Position numbers and translations under genes: made by a program. A stretch of DNA of 64,000 nt from Gnetum montanum (lineage: Eukaryota > Streptophyta > Gnetopsida > Gnetales > Gnetaceae), in contig MNCI01036173.1 of assembly GCA_015680685.1 (NCBI GenBank), forward strand, positions 194,261-258,260. Reading direction: 5' to 3'. The notes under the pieces were generated by a model. That model was not told the DNA's origin. It was given only the letters and a program-made list of their open reading frames with translations, and searched no databases. The stretch's first letter is position 1, and the number at the start of each line of letters is the position of its first letter. Of the stretch, positions 35,788 to 46,079 are shown piece by piece.

Positions 35788-35838
35788 TTGTCTTAAGTTA
35801 ATTTGCTTTTTTCTAATGTGAACATGCTTTGTTACTAG

Positions 35839-36345
35839 AGGAAGAAGAGGAAGAGAAAGAGGAAGAGGAAGAAGGAGAAGGGGTGACAGCCCCTAAAACA
35901 AGGGTGGCTAATAAAGGTGCAGGGGCCTTGGCCACAGAGGAAAGGGCCTCAGTGAAGAAAGAGGAAGCTTTTGCCACAAAGAAAGGGGCTTCCATCAATG
36001 AGGAAAAAGCTCCTGCTAATGAGGAGGACATTTTTGCATATGAGGAGGACTCCCTTGCTAATGAGGAGGATGCTCCTATGGATGATAAGGATGCTAGTGC
36101 CACAAAGAGAAGGGCCCCAGTGAATAAAGAAGAGGCCCTTATCAGCTAGGAAAGGACCTCTACTGATGATCCCTTTGCTCAATGTAGTTTAGGGTTGGAG
36201 GAGTAGATGGATGCGGAGGGTGTTGCCATGGTGTTAAGCTAGCAAGAAGGAGGGGAACTATAGCTAGATGCTGGTGAATTTGATCGCATATTCAATAGAA
36301 TGTCAATGGGCGAGCCCCCCACTATCACCCCTGAGGGTTTACTAG
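35839..36345 (+). other. Acidic KEEA/NEED repeat exon of G1
   Basis: Exon 5 opens with a run of Glu (GEEEEEKEEEEEGEG) and continues with about ten imperfect units such as ATEERAS, VKKEEAF, INEEKAP, ANEEDIF, ANEEDAP and VNKEEAL. The corresponding G2 exon is only about 250 nt (42478-42726) and lacks most units, so this segment expanded or contracted between copies. Confidence 0.7.
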
Positions 36346-37814
36346 GTAGGAGTCTTTACACTGTCATTTGTGTTGTTCGCCAACTTTATTGTAGCCCTCT
36401 TGGTTATACCTGACACATTTTCATTACATAGTAGACACTGTAGTTGACATCGTAGGTCCTTCTTCAATTCACTTGTGACCATGGGCCAAGACCCCTGATA
36501 AGTTTGCATTTATGCAGGGGGTGGTCGATGACATGATCGACTGTCTCAAGTGGATCGATTCGGAAGTGGGTAAGTGAAGTAGCTATGCTAGAATCTTTAA
36601 GTTGCTACACTAGACCTTTTGGGTTGCTAAATTTTGCTATGCTATCGTGACTAATACATTTTTATGTACAGTTGACAACCTCTCACCTCAAGTGGGACCC
36701 AAAACAAGTAGTCAAGGCTGACGCTGTACCTACATTCCTACCAGAAGTGACTGAGGTGCCTCATCACATATACAATGAGGCTAGCGAATGCACATTGTGC
36801 TCAGCATGCTCCTTGTGGGAGTGTAGGCATGTGAATGATGACCTATGGAAACAAGTCTAGAAGGTTGAGAAGGAGGAAGCCAATTTGACCACCGAGGTGG
36901 GAGACCTCCGCTCCAGAAATGAGTTTATTTTGGCCTGTGATACTAATGATGGAAGTTGGTGCATGACCGTCATTGATTATGCAAGATATTGGATGATCGT
37001 GTAGTGCAACAATGAGGCCATGTGCAAAATAATTGAGTAGCGAATGCAGATGGACTTGTTGGCCCAGAGGAATCAGGATTGGAAAGATTACAATGTGAGA
37101 GTTTATGAGTGGGGGAAGTCCCAGAAAAACCACAAGCATATGTATAAAATAGAATGTGTGACCTACCATAAATAATACTGGGATGCTTTTGTTAAATTGT
37201 ATAGTCATGAAGTGTTCTTGGATGCCATTGGTGCTTCTGGGACATATGATAAGTTCATGCAACAAGTGACGGTCAGTGAATCCCCTGAATGGGAAGTGAG
37301 CTTCTCTACGGGTGGGATCCCCACTACCTCCTTCTCTCCAAGGCCACCAAGATGGATGGCTATTGAAAAGGAGAAAGTTGCAGTAGATGTTAACTTGGGT
37401 GATAGGCACTGGGAAGATATTACAGAGGAGGAGGTCTGGCAAAGTCTTGGGATTGGTTTGGATCTCATTCCCCTTGAGATAGATATGGGGCCATCTCAGG
37501 TTAGTCACTTTCTTGTGCAATGTAACAATGTATTTTACTCTAGCTTTCATCGTGACTCTAGCTTACTACTTCATTTTCTATGATACACATTACAGATGAA
37601 GAAGCAAGGCCCTCTAAGGACGGGAACAATGATGCAGAGGAAGATAATGTGGAGGAAGATGATGCATGAGAGCAAGGGATTTTATTGTGTATTTTTTGCA
37701 AGAATATTGCAAACATTATTTAATTGAAACTTTGAATGGAAAATGAATTATGAAAAGATTTGTTTTTTCTTAGCTTGCATATTGCCTATGTGATTGATTT
37801 TTATCATTTTTTGT

Positions 37815-38055
37815 TAGTTTTAGACCTTAGTGGGCCGTAACATAATGTGAACAAAGGGGTTTTGCCAGTTTTAGGCCTTAGCGGGCCATAACGTGATGCT
37901 TTCAAAAGATTTTTCCAGTTTTAGGCCTTAGCGGGCCATAACGTGATGCGGTCAAAAGATTTTTCCAGTTTTAGGCCTTAGCAGGCCATGTGTAGTTTTA
38001 GGCCATTTCGGGCCATGTGACAATGTAGTTTTAGGCCATTTCGGGTGATGGGATG
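37815..38055 (+). repeat. Dyad-motif array downstream of G1
   Basis: Five units of AGTTTTAGGCCTTAGCGGGCC form, spaced about 60 bp at first and 30 bp later. Arms are now GGCC/GGCC rather than GGTC/GACC, with the 6-bp spacer kept. It begins about 145 bp after the G1 stop, as in G2. Confidence 0.8.
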
Positions 38056-38289
38056 ATGTAATTGGAGAATATGTGAACGATTTAAAAGGATTAGTTTGGC
38101 ACGTAGCGTAGATGAATAGATGCGAAGCAAAAAAGAGATAAATGTATAACAAATGTTAATTGGGTAGGAAGCAGTAGAGTTGCTACACTATACGTGACTA
38201 CTTTCTGACCCATCATAGATTTGGTGAGGTGTAAGGCCAAGAAGCTTTACTACAGCATTCGTCTACATCGTTGTCTTCTCCTTGAAAAG

Positions 38290-38710
38290 GTAGCTCAGCA
38301 AATGCATTTTTGTTTTTTGAATTGGTGTGTTGGATTGGTTCTTTCATTAAATAGTTAGTGTTGATGGAGACGGGTGCCTTGTTCTCAGAGGTTATGACCT
38401 CTGAACCCTACTTCATATCTACGTTATTTATTGCTTGTGTTGCCACCTTGTCATCATGGATCACCACCTCCCTGCTTGCATAGGGTATATGGATTTCCTG
38501 ATGTATGGGTGAAGAGATGGCCCTAAGTTGGGCTAACCAAGACCTCCCTAGGATCAGGTTAAACCCAGATATCTCTTCTACCATGATAAATGTTGCATTT
38601 GTGGGGAACTGGTCCCTTGCCAAAAAGTCAATGTGGATAGTGCATTTCACCACAACCCATGTCCTGTTGAATGACTTCAAGCATGATGTTATCGTGGGTT
38701 TTGTAGTGAT
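38290..38710 (-). pseudogene. Retroviral-type protease fragment of a Tat-like element
   Basis: Minus-strand ORF 38408-38680 encodes SFNRTWVVVKCTIHIDFLAR, then FIMVEEISGFNLILGRSWLA, the typical C-terminal half of a gypsy protease with the LILGR-W-L block. The active-site Asp half is missing. It starts right after the LTR end and candidate primer-binding site at 38717, so gag and the first half of protease are deleted. It is on the same strand as pol F but 6 kb upstream of it, with G1 in between. Confidence 0.7.
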
Positions 38711-38716
38711 CGAAAA

Positions 38717-40200
38717 CGTCAGTGGCTGGAAACACCGAGAGGTTGTCAGGAAAATAGTTTTAACCCTGGATCCATGCGAGGGCCGTGCTGGATAAAATGG
38801 AAATGGGCCACCCTGAACGGTTTAGTTGATCAGATAGGGACTTAATTGGTGTAACTTAACCTTTTGTAAACATTTTTTTAAGTGTGAAATACGTAAGATC
38901 TAACTGATGATCAATAAATGTGATGATAAAGAAAATGATGATGAACAATGATGACAATAAAGGAATCACAGAGTAATTAGGATAAGAAAATACATCATCG
39001 CAAAGTTGCAGGTTTGATTCTCTTCTTTGCTTGAAAATGTATAACAATTTATATAATTTTGGAGGCGCACGGAGAGTCCAGGAATGACCAAAATGCTCGA
39101 AATACCTCAACTACATTTTTTTGAGTACAAGCTTAAAAGCCAACAATGCAAAATGCCAACAAGGAAAAAGCTAATGCCAGGTGCTAATGTAAAAGATGCC
39201 AATTGCTGAAAAATTGCTAATCCAACAAATTGCCAATTTTCAAACTTGCCAACAAAATTCTCAATTTGCCAACCAAATTTGCCAACTTGCCAAAATAAAG
39301 CCAACAATGCTCAAAATTTCCAACCCTTTGAGCGTTGCTTGTTGGGGTATTTATAGGGCCATAAGTATGCAAGAAATGAGGCCTAGATGACATGTGTCCT
39401 GGGCCCACAAGATGTTGACATTTCAGTATTGCATGGACATTCAAAGCTGATTGTGAACTTGCTACGCTGCAATCATGTTGTCGAAATCGGGAGTGCTAGC
39501 ATCAAGTGTGCAAGCAATGCAAGCAAGAGATAAAGAACATTGGGGTAGCATAGCTGTTTGCTACGATGTGCTATGCTATGTAGCGTAGCACATTGGCATA
39601 GCATAGCTGCTTACTACGCTATGCTACGCTATGTAGTGTAGCCACTAGTTCGAAAAAGAAATTTGTATTGAAGTTAATTGCATTTGTTGGAAGCTTCGGT
39701 GCACATCGAGTTAACTTTTGAAGCACTTCATTTAGTTTGCATCTCTGCTACACTACACTACGCTACATAGCATAGCATAGCGTAGCAGCTGGCATTATCT
39801 ATAACTCATGTTGAAGTTGCAAACACTTGTTTGAAGCTTTAACCATGCAAACAGCTACAATTTTTGCCTTTTGCAAAGGGGAGCCTCAAAACTTCCTAAA
39901 ATCACATTTGAACCATTTCTTATTAGTCTTGTATTGTCATTATGTTGTGCTACGCTATGCAACGTAGCACAGTGTAGTAGCTGGCATATCCTGCTTTTTG
40001 CTCAATCTGCCACTTTCTAGTAAGAGACCTTGCTGAAGGACTTGAAGTCGAACAAGGCAACTAGTTTTGGAGGCCGAAATGCTTGCCAAGTTCAATTTCT
40101 TCATTAGAATCACTTGGTAAGCTGGGGCTTTTTCATTTGCCTTTGCTACGCTGTGCTACGCTACGTAGCATAGCATAGTGTAGCATTATTATGCTTTTTC
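38717..40200 (-). repeat. LTR of Tat-like element upstream of F/G1
   Basis: Minus-strand LTR ending ..CCAGCCACTGACG at 38717 (terminal CA decayed to CG). TATA box at 39348-39355. Clusters of TGCTACGCTA palindromes lie at about 39545-39645, 39745-39790, 39945-39975 and 40143-40187. The 75-bp hairpin seen in the other LTRs is absent here; the sequence passes directly into a dyad array at 40205. Confidence 0.7.
39348..39355 (-). promoter_or_regulatory. LTR TATA box, F 5' LTR
   Basis: TATAAATA on minus in the conserved GGCCCTATAAATACCCC context, 631 bp from the LTR end. Confidence 0.6.
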
Positions 40201-40204
40201 ATAC

Positions 40205-40850
40205 GCACTATGGCCCAAAATGGCCTTAAACTAGTTGCAGCCCGGTACGACCTAAAATTGGCAATTTTGTTTATTCTTTTATGCTTACGATGGTATGGCC
40301 CAAAATGGCCTTAAACTAGTTACGGCCTGCTATGGCCTAAAATTGGAAATTTTGTTTATTCTTTTACGCTCACGATGGTATGGCCCAAAATGGCCTTAAA
40401 CTAGTTACGGCCCGTACGGCCTAAAATTGGCAATTTTGTTTATTCTTTACACTCATGATGGTCTTGCCCGAAATGGCCTTAAACTAGTTATGGCCTGCTA
40501 CGGCCTAAAACTAGAAATTTTATTTATTCTTTTACGCTCATGATGGTCTGGCCTGAAATGGCCTTAAACTAGTTATGGCTCGCTATGGCCTAAAACTGGC
40601 AATTTTTTTTATTCTTTTATGCTTACGATGGTATGGCCCAAAATGGCCTTAAACTAGTTACGGCCCGCTATGGCCTAAAACTGAAAATTTTGTTTATTCT
40701 TTTATGCTTATGATGGTTTGGCCTGAAATGGCCTTAAACTAGTTACAGCCCGCTATGGCCTAAAACTAGCAATTTTATTTACCCTTTCATGCTTACGATG
40801 GCCTGAACTAAAATGGCCTTAAACTATTAATGGCCCATAGTGGCCTAAAA
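40205..40850 (-). repeat. Tandem array, about 85-bp unit with two dyads
   Basis: Seven to eight tandem units (GGCCTTAAACTAG landmarks at 40222, 40307, 40392, 40475, 40560 and onward, 83-85 bp apart). Each unit has two dyads with GGCC arms and six-base spacers (GGCCCAAAATGGCC and GGCCCGCTATGGCC) joined by TTAAACTAGTTA, then an AT-rich tail TTTGTTTATTCTTTTA. Begins about 125 bp after the G2 stop codon. Confidence 0.85.
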
Positions 40851-40973
40851 CGTGTAACCTTTCTAATAATATGTTTCACTTCATAAAAACTAAAATCTTT
40901 ATATCACATAGATCGAAGAACATTGTCCTTTACTCCATTTCATTACAACAAAATGTTGGCTAATATAGCCACA

Positions 40974-43900
40974 CTACACATTTCCTTTGTTACCACTTCC
41001 ACCTATGTCATTCAACTCCACCTCCACCTCATGAAGATCATCCTCATAAGAACCTTCTTTGAGTGGTGTCTCTTCGTGGGGGTGATCCTCTCTACTAGGC
41101 TCTTCCTCATGGGGACTCTTGTTGCAAGGTTGATCATCTTTGTGGGGCTCCTCCTCATGGAGATCCTCTTCGTGAGGACCATCATCTCCATTATTCTCCT
41201 CTTTATGAGGACCCTGTTCATGTCAATCCTACGATTTAAAATGAAACACAAGTTAGAATTTCCACTGAAACTATGCATAACAAGAATACAATAGTAGTAG
41301 AACTTACCTGTGATGGTCCTGCATCAACCACGAAAGGAATTTCTTCCAAGCCAACCCACAGGCGTTGCATGATCTCATCCTCGGTAAGCTCAGACCAAAC
41401 ACCATCTCCTAGATCAGTTTCAGCCTTAACCTTCCCATTTTCCATAGGAGTCCATCAGGGTGGTTCAAGAAAGAAGGAAGGGATAGTGGTCTCCTTGCCA
41501 GGGAGGGTTATTTCTCTCTCTGGGGAGGTGCTTACTGTCACTTGCTCCTGAAACTTTTCGTACACTCCAGAAGCATTGAGGACATCGAGGAATAGCCAAA
41601 GGGATTGTGCTTCAATAGTAGAATCCCTGTAATGTTGGTGGTAGGCGGCACTTTCTCGCTTATGTACGTGCTTGTGGTCCTTTTGTGCCTACCCCCATGC
41701 TTGGACCCTCATGCTAAAATCCTTCCAGTCTTGGTTCTTCTAGGCTAGGAAATCCATTTGCATTCATTGCTTAATGAGCTCATAGCTAGCTTGGACACTG
41801 TTTTTGACGACCATCCAATAATTGGCGTAGTCAATCATAGCTATTTGTCAATTCTCATCATTGGTCTCCCGAGCTTGCAGAAATTTGTTGTGAGACTCCA
41901 GGTCCTCAACCCTATTAGTTAGGGCCATCTTCTCCTTTTCCATTTTCTGTAACCTCTTCCAAAGATCTTCATTGATGTTCTGACACTCCCCATAAAGAGC
42001 AGGCCGAGCGTAATGCACATTTACTTATTTCATTGTAAAGGCTATGTGGCACTTCAGTCACCTTCGATGAGGGTTCAGGGGTAGTGGCTAAGTCAACGGG
42101 CTCTTTGGGATCCCATCTGAGGTGAGATCCTGTAACATAAAAAATAATAATAGTGACAATCTAATCTCAAGATCGATTTGCTCTAGACACAACAAAATAA
42201 TGTAATGTTGCAATGCCAACAATCCCTGTGTAATAACAGTGATGTACCAATCTCAAGATCGATTCACTCTAGGCAACTGATCATATCATTCATGATGCCC
42301 TCCATAAAGGTGAATTTATTAGGAGTCTTACCCCAACACTGAGTTGGGGTTATTGACAAAGGTACGCTACTATTGTCAGAAGTGCCTACTAATTGAACAA
42401 AATGAATTAGACATAGCACGGTAGACATAAAGGTGATTGAGACATTACAATAATGCAAAACTCAATTTAAAAAAACCCTTAGGGGTAGTAGCGTGAGGTT
42501 TACCCTCTGAAGAAAGGTCAAACTCACCACTGACAAACTGCTTCTCTTTTCTTGGCTCATCTGAAAGGACCTCAGCGTCCTCTAGTTCATCTCTCCTTTG
42601 GGCACAGGAACCTGTGTGCCACCTACGTTACTACCAGGAGCCTCCTTTTCCAAAACTGGGGCCCCTTCTCCATGCCATAAAACTATGGCCCCTATTTTAG
42701 GGGTCAACTCCTATACATCTTTCCCTTTGTTTGTGAAACAACATAGTTAGCCAAAAAAAATTTATTTAATTTTTACAAATGCTACATGACACAATGACAT
42801 CTATGCGTAGTGTAATACATATATAAACTAATTACACATTTCTCTACTTATTGGTCGGGGGATCATTCCTGTGAAACTTAATTTGTAGCCTCTTTCCCTC
42901 TGTGCTAGTCGGGTCGGGAGACTCCATGGTTGGATGATGCTTCTTCCACTGAATTGGTGAAGTTACTATTTTTACTGCTAGGAACTTCCCCCTTGATACA
43001 CTACTGGTGTAAGAAGGGAGCACCCCATCCACATTGTCTTGGCTGTATGCAGGAGGCGCTGCTAGATCCTTAGTCATAAGTGAAAGTGACTCCCCGATAC
43101 CTTCAGGGGGATCTTGGGACCGGATAGTGCGGAAAACCTAGAAAATCCATGGTTTGGAAATCTAGTTACGATCTTGCTGCACCTAAACTCCATCCTTATG
43201 AACCACTGGTAATTCGAAAAAATACCAAAAGCAAGCTATGAAAAAGGTGAAATGCACGTTGAAACGAGACTCAAGCTTCTTGCGAAGCTTGACCATTTCA
43301 GCCTGCAGACCTTCAACGAGGTAACTAGCCCAATTATACCATGTCCCCTCCTCCATGACCTCCCACATGATTCGAGCCTACTCTATGGTAAGGATTCTTT
43401 CCTAGGAGAGAAGCTTGGGGAAGGCACGAGCTCAGAAGAGGGGATAAATTGTATTAGCCACCTCCAGCTTGATTTTATTAGTGAGGATGCCTTTCAGTTT
43501 CTTTTAAACCCCTAGCCACTCTTTTATGTCCTTTTGATTCTTAGAACCCCTCTTTGACCTTTCTTCTACCAGAGGGCCATTAGAAGGAATGCCAAAAAAG
43601 TTGGCAAACAGTCGAGCGTTAATATCAAAACTCACACACACGTTATGCACACGCATGTGAAGATGCTCAGCTTCTTCGCTGAAGGAGTTGACTAGGGTTA
43701 ACATTTCAGCTACAGTGACATTGAGGGTTATAGCCAAAAATAGCTCCATCAGTCTAGCTTCTTGGAGGTTATTGGTTATGGCAGCTAGGGCTGCTCCATG
43801 GCAGAGCCAATGTTGTGCTTCTTTTATGTCACCATAACAAAAGAAGAGACTACTCGCCTCATGCCCAGAAGCTATTACCGTGACCTCCTATGATTCCCTA

Positions 43901-45488
43901 ACTGTGAACATAAAACAATGGTTTAGAAAACACAACAAAATAATACAATTTCATACATTATTCCCATTTCTTAAGATTATATAGTGGACCACCATAGCAT
44001 AATTTACCGCGTCCAAAGGATGAAGGAAATGGTGGGATTTTGTCTTGCACGTCCTGAATGGTGATAAGACAATCCAAAGTCCACTCCTTATCCAGCCATC
44101 TGACACTTTTACACTTGGTGAAGAATTTGACATAGCAGACAGGGTAGTGTGGGATTTCAAATCCTAGTTGTCCTAAGACATCGTCATGCACATTGCTAAT
44201 GGAAGTGAACTCCTTTATGGATGTTTTGGCCATAGATAACATGTCCGTATCACCTTGGAGACCATCCTCATTGATAAAAAACCTACACCACAGAATGTAG
44301 AAAATTTTTTATACGTGACACAAATTTAAACAATGGTTAGCACATCATAACACCATGAAAACACTTACCTACCTGCATAATACACGATACTAGGTGGATT
44401 CTGGAAATAGGTCGTGAGATGACAAGCCACGAATAGCGTGTTGTAGGCGTGATAACAATCAAACCTGGGCGTCTCCCATATCCAAGATAAATGCCTCAAA
44501 CCCCTGGCACTCTGTTCATGGTCTTGTTCTCTCATGGTTTCGATTGAGCTATCCACTAGAAATGTTAAGATGCTCTACGTTGACCTAACCAGTAGCGTCT
44601 CCAGAATGGTGGTGGCTGTCTCGGCCCGTAGATGCGACCAGATAATTACGCTGAAATTATGCAAAAAAAACTGCAAAAAACTCCTATGTTCCTTTTTGGA
44701 ACCAAACCACCTCCTCCCCTACACAAACATGAGGAGGAGGAACATTGGCCATGGGGACATGTAAATAACACAGAATGCCCACAATGTCCAAGATGATCAG
44801 GATGGGCTTTAGTGTAATCCTTTACAATAAAGCACACTACCATTAGGAAAAGCAACTTAGACACACTAACAACGTCATAACAAAACAAATAAAAAAAAGG
44901 CTCATAAAAATCCATTACACAACACTAGGGTTCTCATTGCCTTGACTCCCATAAAATTACATGTTATGCTAGAGATGCATTACCAAAATTGCCCAAACCC
45001 TTGTGACGGTGTAAGGTCTGTCCCTGACAACGACAATAAAGGTAACACCACATATTATCCCAGCATAACATGCAACCATTACGGGCGAGACAACGGAATT
45101 CTATTTTACACTACACATGGGTACAATACCTGGATTCCTACAGTTATGCATTGTGTTTGCATAGTATTTCCTAAGATCACCCAAACCCTTACGACGGTGC
45201 AAGGTTTGTCTCTGACAATGGCGATAGGGGTAATATTACAAACTACAATAGCTTAGCCCGTATAGGCAAGTATCAATGCCAAACATAATACACATCTTCA
45301 AAACAAATACAATTACGATGCCATAATAATGAAATAACAATCATGCAGGGAAGGTAAAAAATGACCTACAAGGTGAGTGGAGTAGCCTCCCGAGTTTCGA
45401 CTCGGGCCTTTGAAATCTGCTCCAAACTCTCCTGCACTTCATCGATCTTCACCAATTTGCCATGTTTTCCTTTGGTCTTCGGTGCCAT
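40974..45488 (-). pseudogene. Antisense multi-exon gene G2 of Tat-like element, product unknown
   Basis: Homologue of G1 on the minus strand, divergent from pol H. Exons inferred from G1: 45488 to about 45372 (MAPKTKGKHGKLVKIDEV), 44819-44369, 44282-44008, 43901-42848, about 42726-42478, 42388-42248, 42129-41318, 41228-40974. Introns 2 are both 86 bp in G1 and G2. Conserved blocks: VPPPHVCVGEEVVWFQKG, FFINEDGLQGDTDML, FPSSFGRG, VMEEGTWYNWASYL, TPNKFTFMEGIMNDMI. The last exon is acidic and His-rich (HEEDLHEEEPHKDDQP) and ends at TAG 40974-40976. The exon 4 opening has TAG where G1 has Gln. Inactive, unknown function; not a gag or env that I can recognise. Confidence 0.75.
44942..45255. repeat. 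Tandem duplication within G2 intron 1
   Basis: Two units of about 170-180 bp each carry CCCAAACCCTTGTGACGGTG / CCCAAACCCTTACGACGGTG followed by CAAGGTTTGTC-like sequence and a GACAACGACAATAAAGGTAA-like end. They diverge by several percent, so the duplication is old. No coding role seen. Confidence 0.65.
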
Positions 45489-45719
45489 GGTTATGCTTGA
45501 AAAACCTTTACAAAATCATCTACCTACAACTTCGTTCTGGTTTCCTTCTGCTTTAGCCTAATTCAAATTTGTGAAGTTTACAGTCTACTTTGAGGACAAA
45601 CCATCAACTTATAAATGTTATAGTCGAAACTAGCTATTTTTGTTTCTGATCAATGTGGAAGTTTCCCAAAACATAGGTATGTCAGTGCAACATGAAGCGT
45701 GAAGATCACAATATTAATC

Positions 45720-45980
45720 TTGTAGATATCACATTAATTATGGTCCAAAAAGACCCTAAACTAACGCGTAGCTTATCGTCTCATAATCCGGTCGTATTAA
45801 CTACGGTATGCACAATACCCTAAATTAGCTATTTTGACACGCTAGGCATGCCACGTTATACCTTTCATCATAGTTCACAGAAATATTACGCTAATGTCTA
45901 GGAAACCTGGCTTGCTATTTTATTACAAACTGTGCATATTTGTAATGGTCCGCTAAGACCTTAAATTGGTAGCCTCTTTA
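45720..45980 (-). repeat. Dyad-motif array between G2 and pol H
   Basis: Degenerate units read on minus as TTTAAGGTCTTAGCGGACC (near 45950-45968) and TTTAGGGTCTTTTTGGACC (45742-45760), with weaker copies between. Same position as the array at 32440-32760: between divergent pol and antisense gene. Confidence 0.65.
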
Positions 45981-46079
45981 ACACACACCTCTAAAAAAAA
46001 ACCTTCTATCATTTCACCAGATTGACAAAAAATAATATAACAACTTCCATTCTTGGTAGTTTTGTAGGTTAATTCACAA

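Larger units (their letters stand above)
33035..37669 (+). pseudogene. Antisense multi-exon gene G1 of Tat-like element, product unknown
   Basis: Eight exons, defined by alignment with G2: about 33035-33160 (MMAPKRECKHLV), 33740-34189, 34276-34548, 34645-35694, 35839-36345, 36456-36569, 36672-37499, 37596-37669. Donors such as GG|GTGAGT, TG|GTACAC, TG|GTAAAT, AG|GTAGGA, GG|GTAAGT and AG|GTTAGT pair with CAG/TAG acceptors; exon 2/3 and 3/4 phases join correctly. The product would be roughly 1100 residues. Exon 2 has IPPPHARVGWQAGWFREGA, exon 3 FFINKSGLHGDTDAL and FPSSFKPG, exon 4 VMEEGDHYNWAKHL. Exon 5 is a Glu/Lys/Ala-rich repeat, exon 7 has a charged coiled-coil-like part and IGASGTYDKF, exon 8 an acidic tail. 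I do not recognise the family. Stops (exon 4 near 35049) and small frameshifts make this copy inactive. Confidence 0.75.

Noticed and set aside
35949-36182. Minus-strand ORFs opposite the acidic exon of G1
   Set aside because: Low-complexity complement of the Glu/Lys repeat; no independent support.
36843-37550. 235-codon minus-strand ORF opposite G1 exon 7
   Set aside because: Shadow of exon 7, whose plus-strand frame is conserved in G2 and G3.
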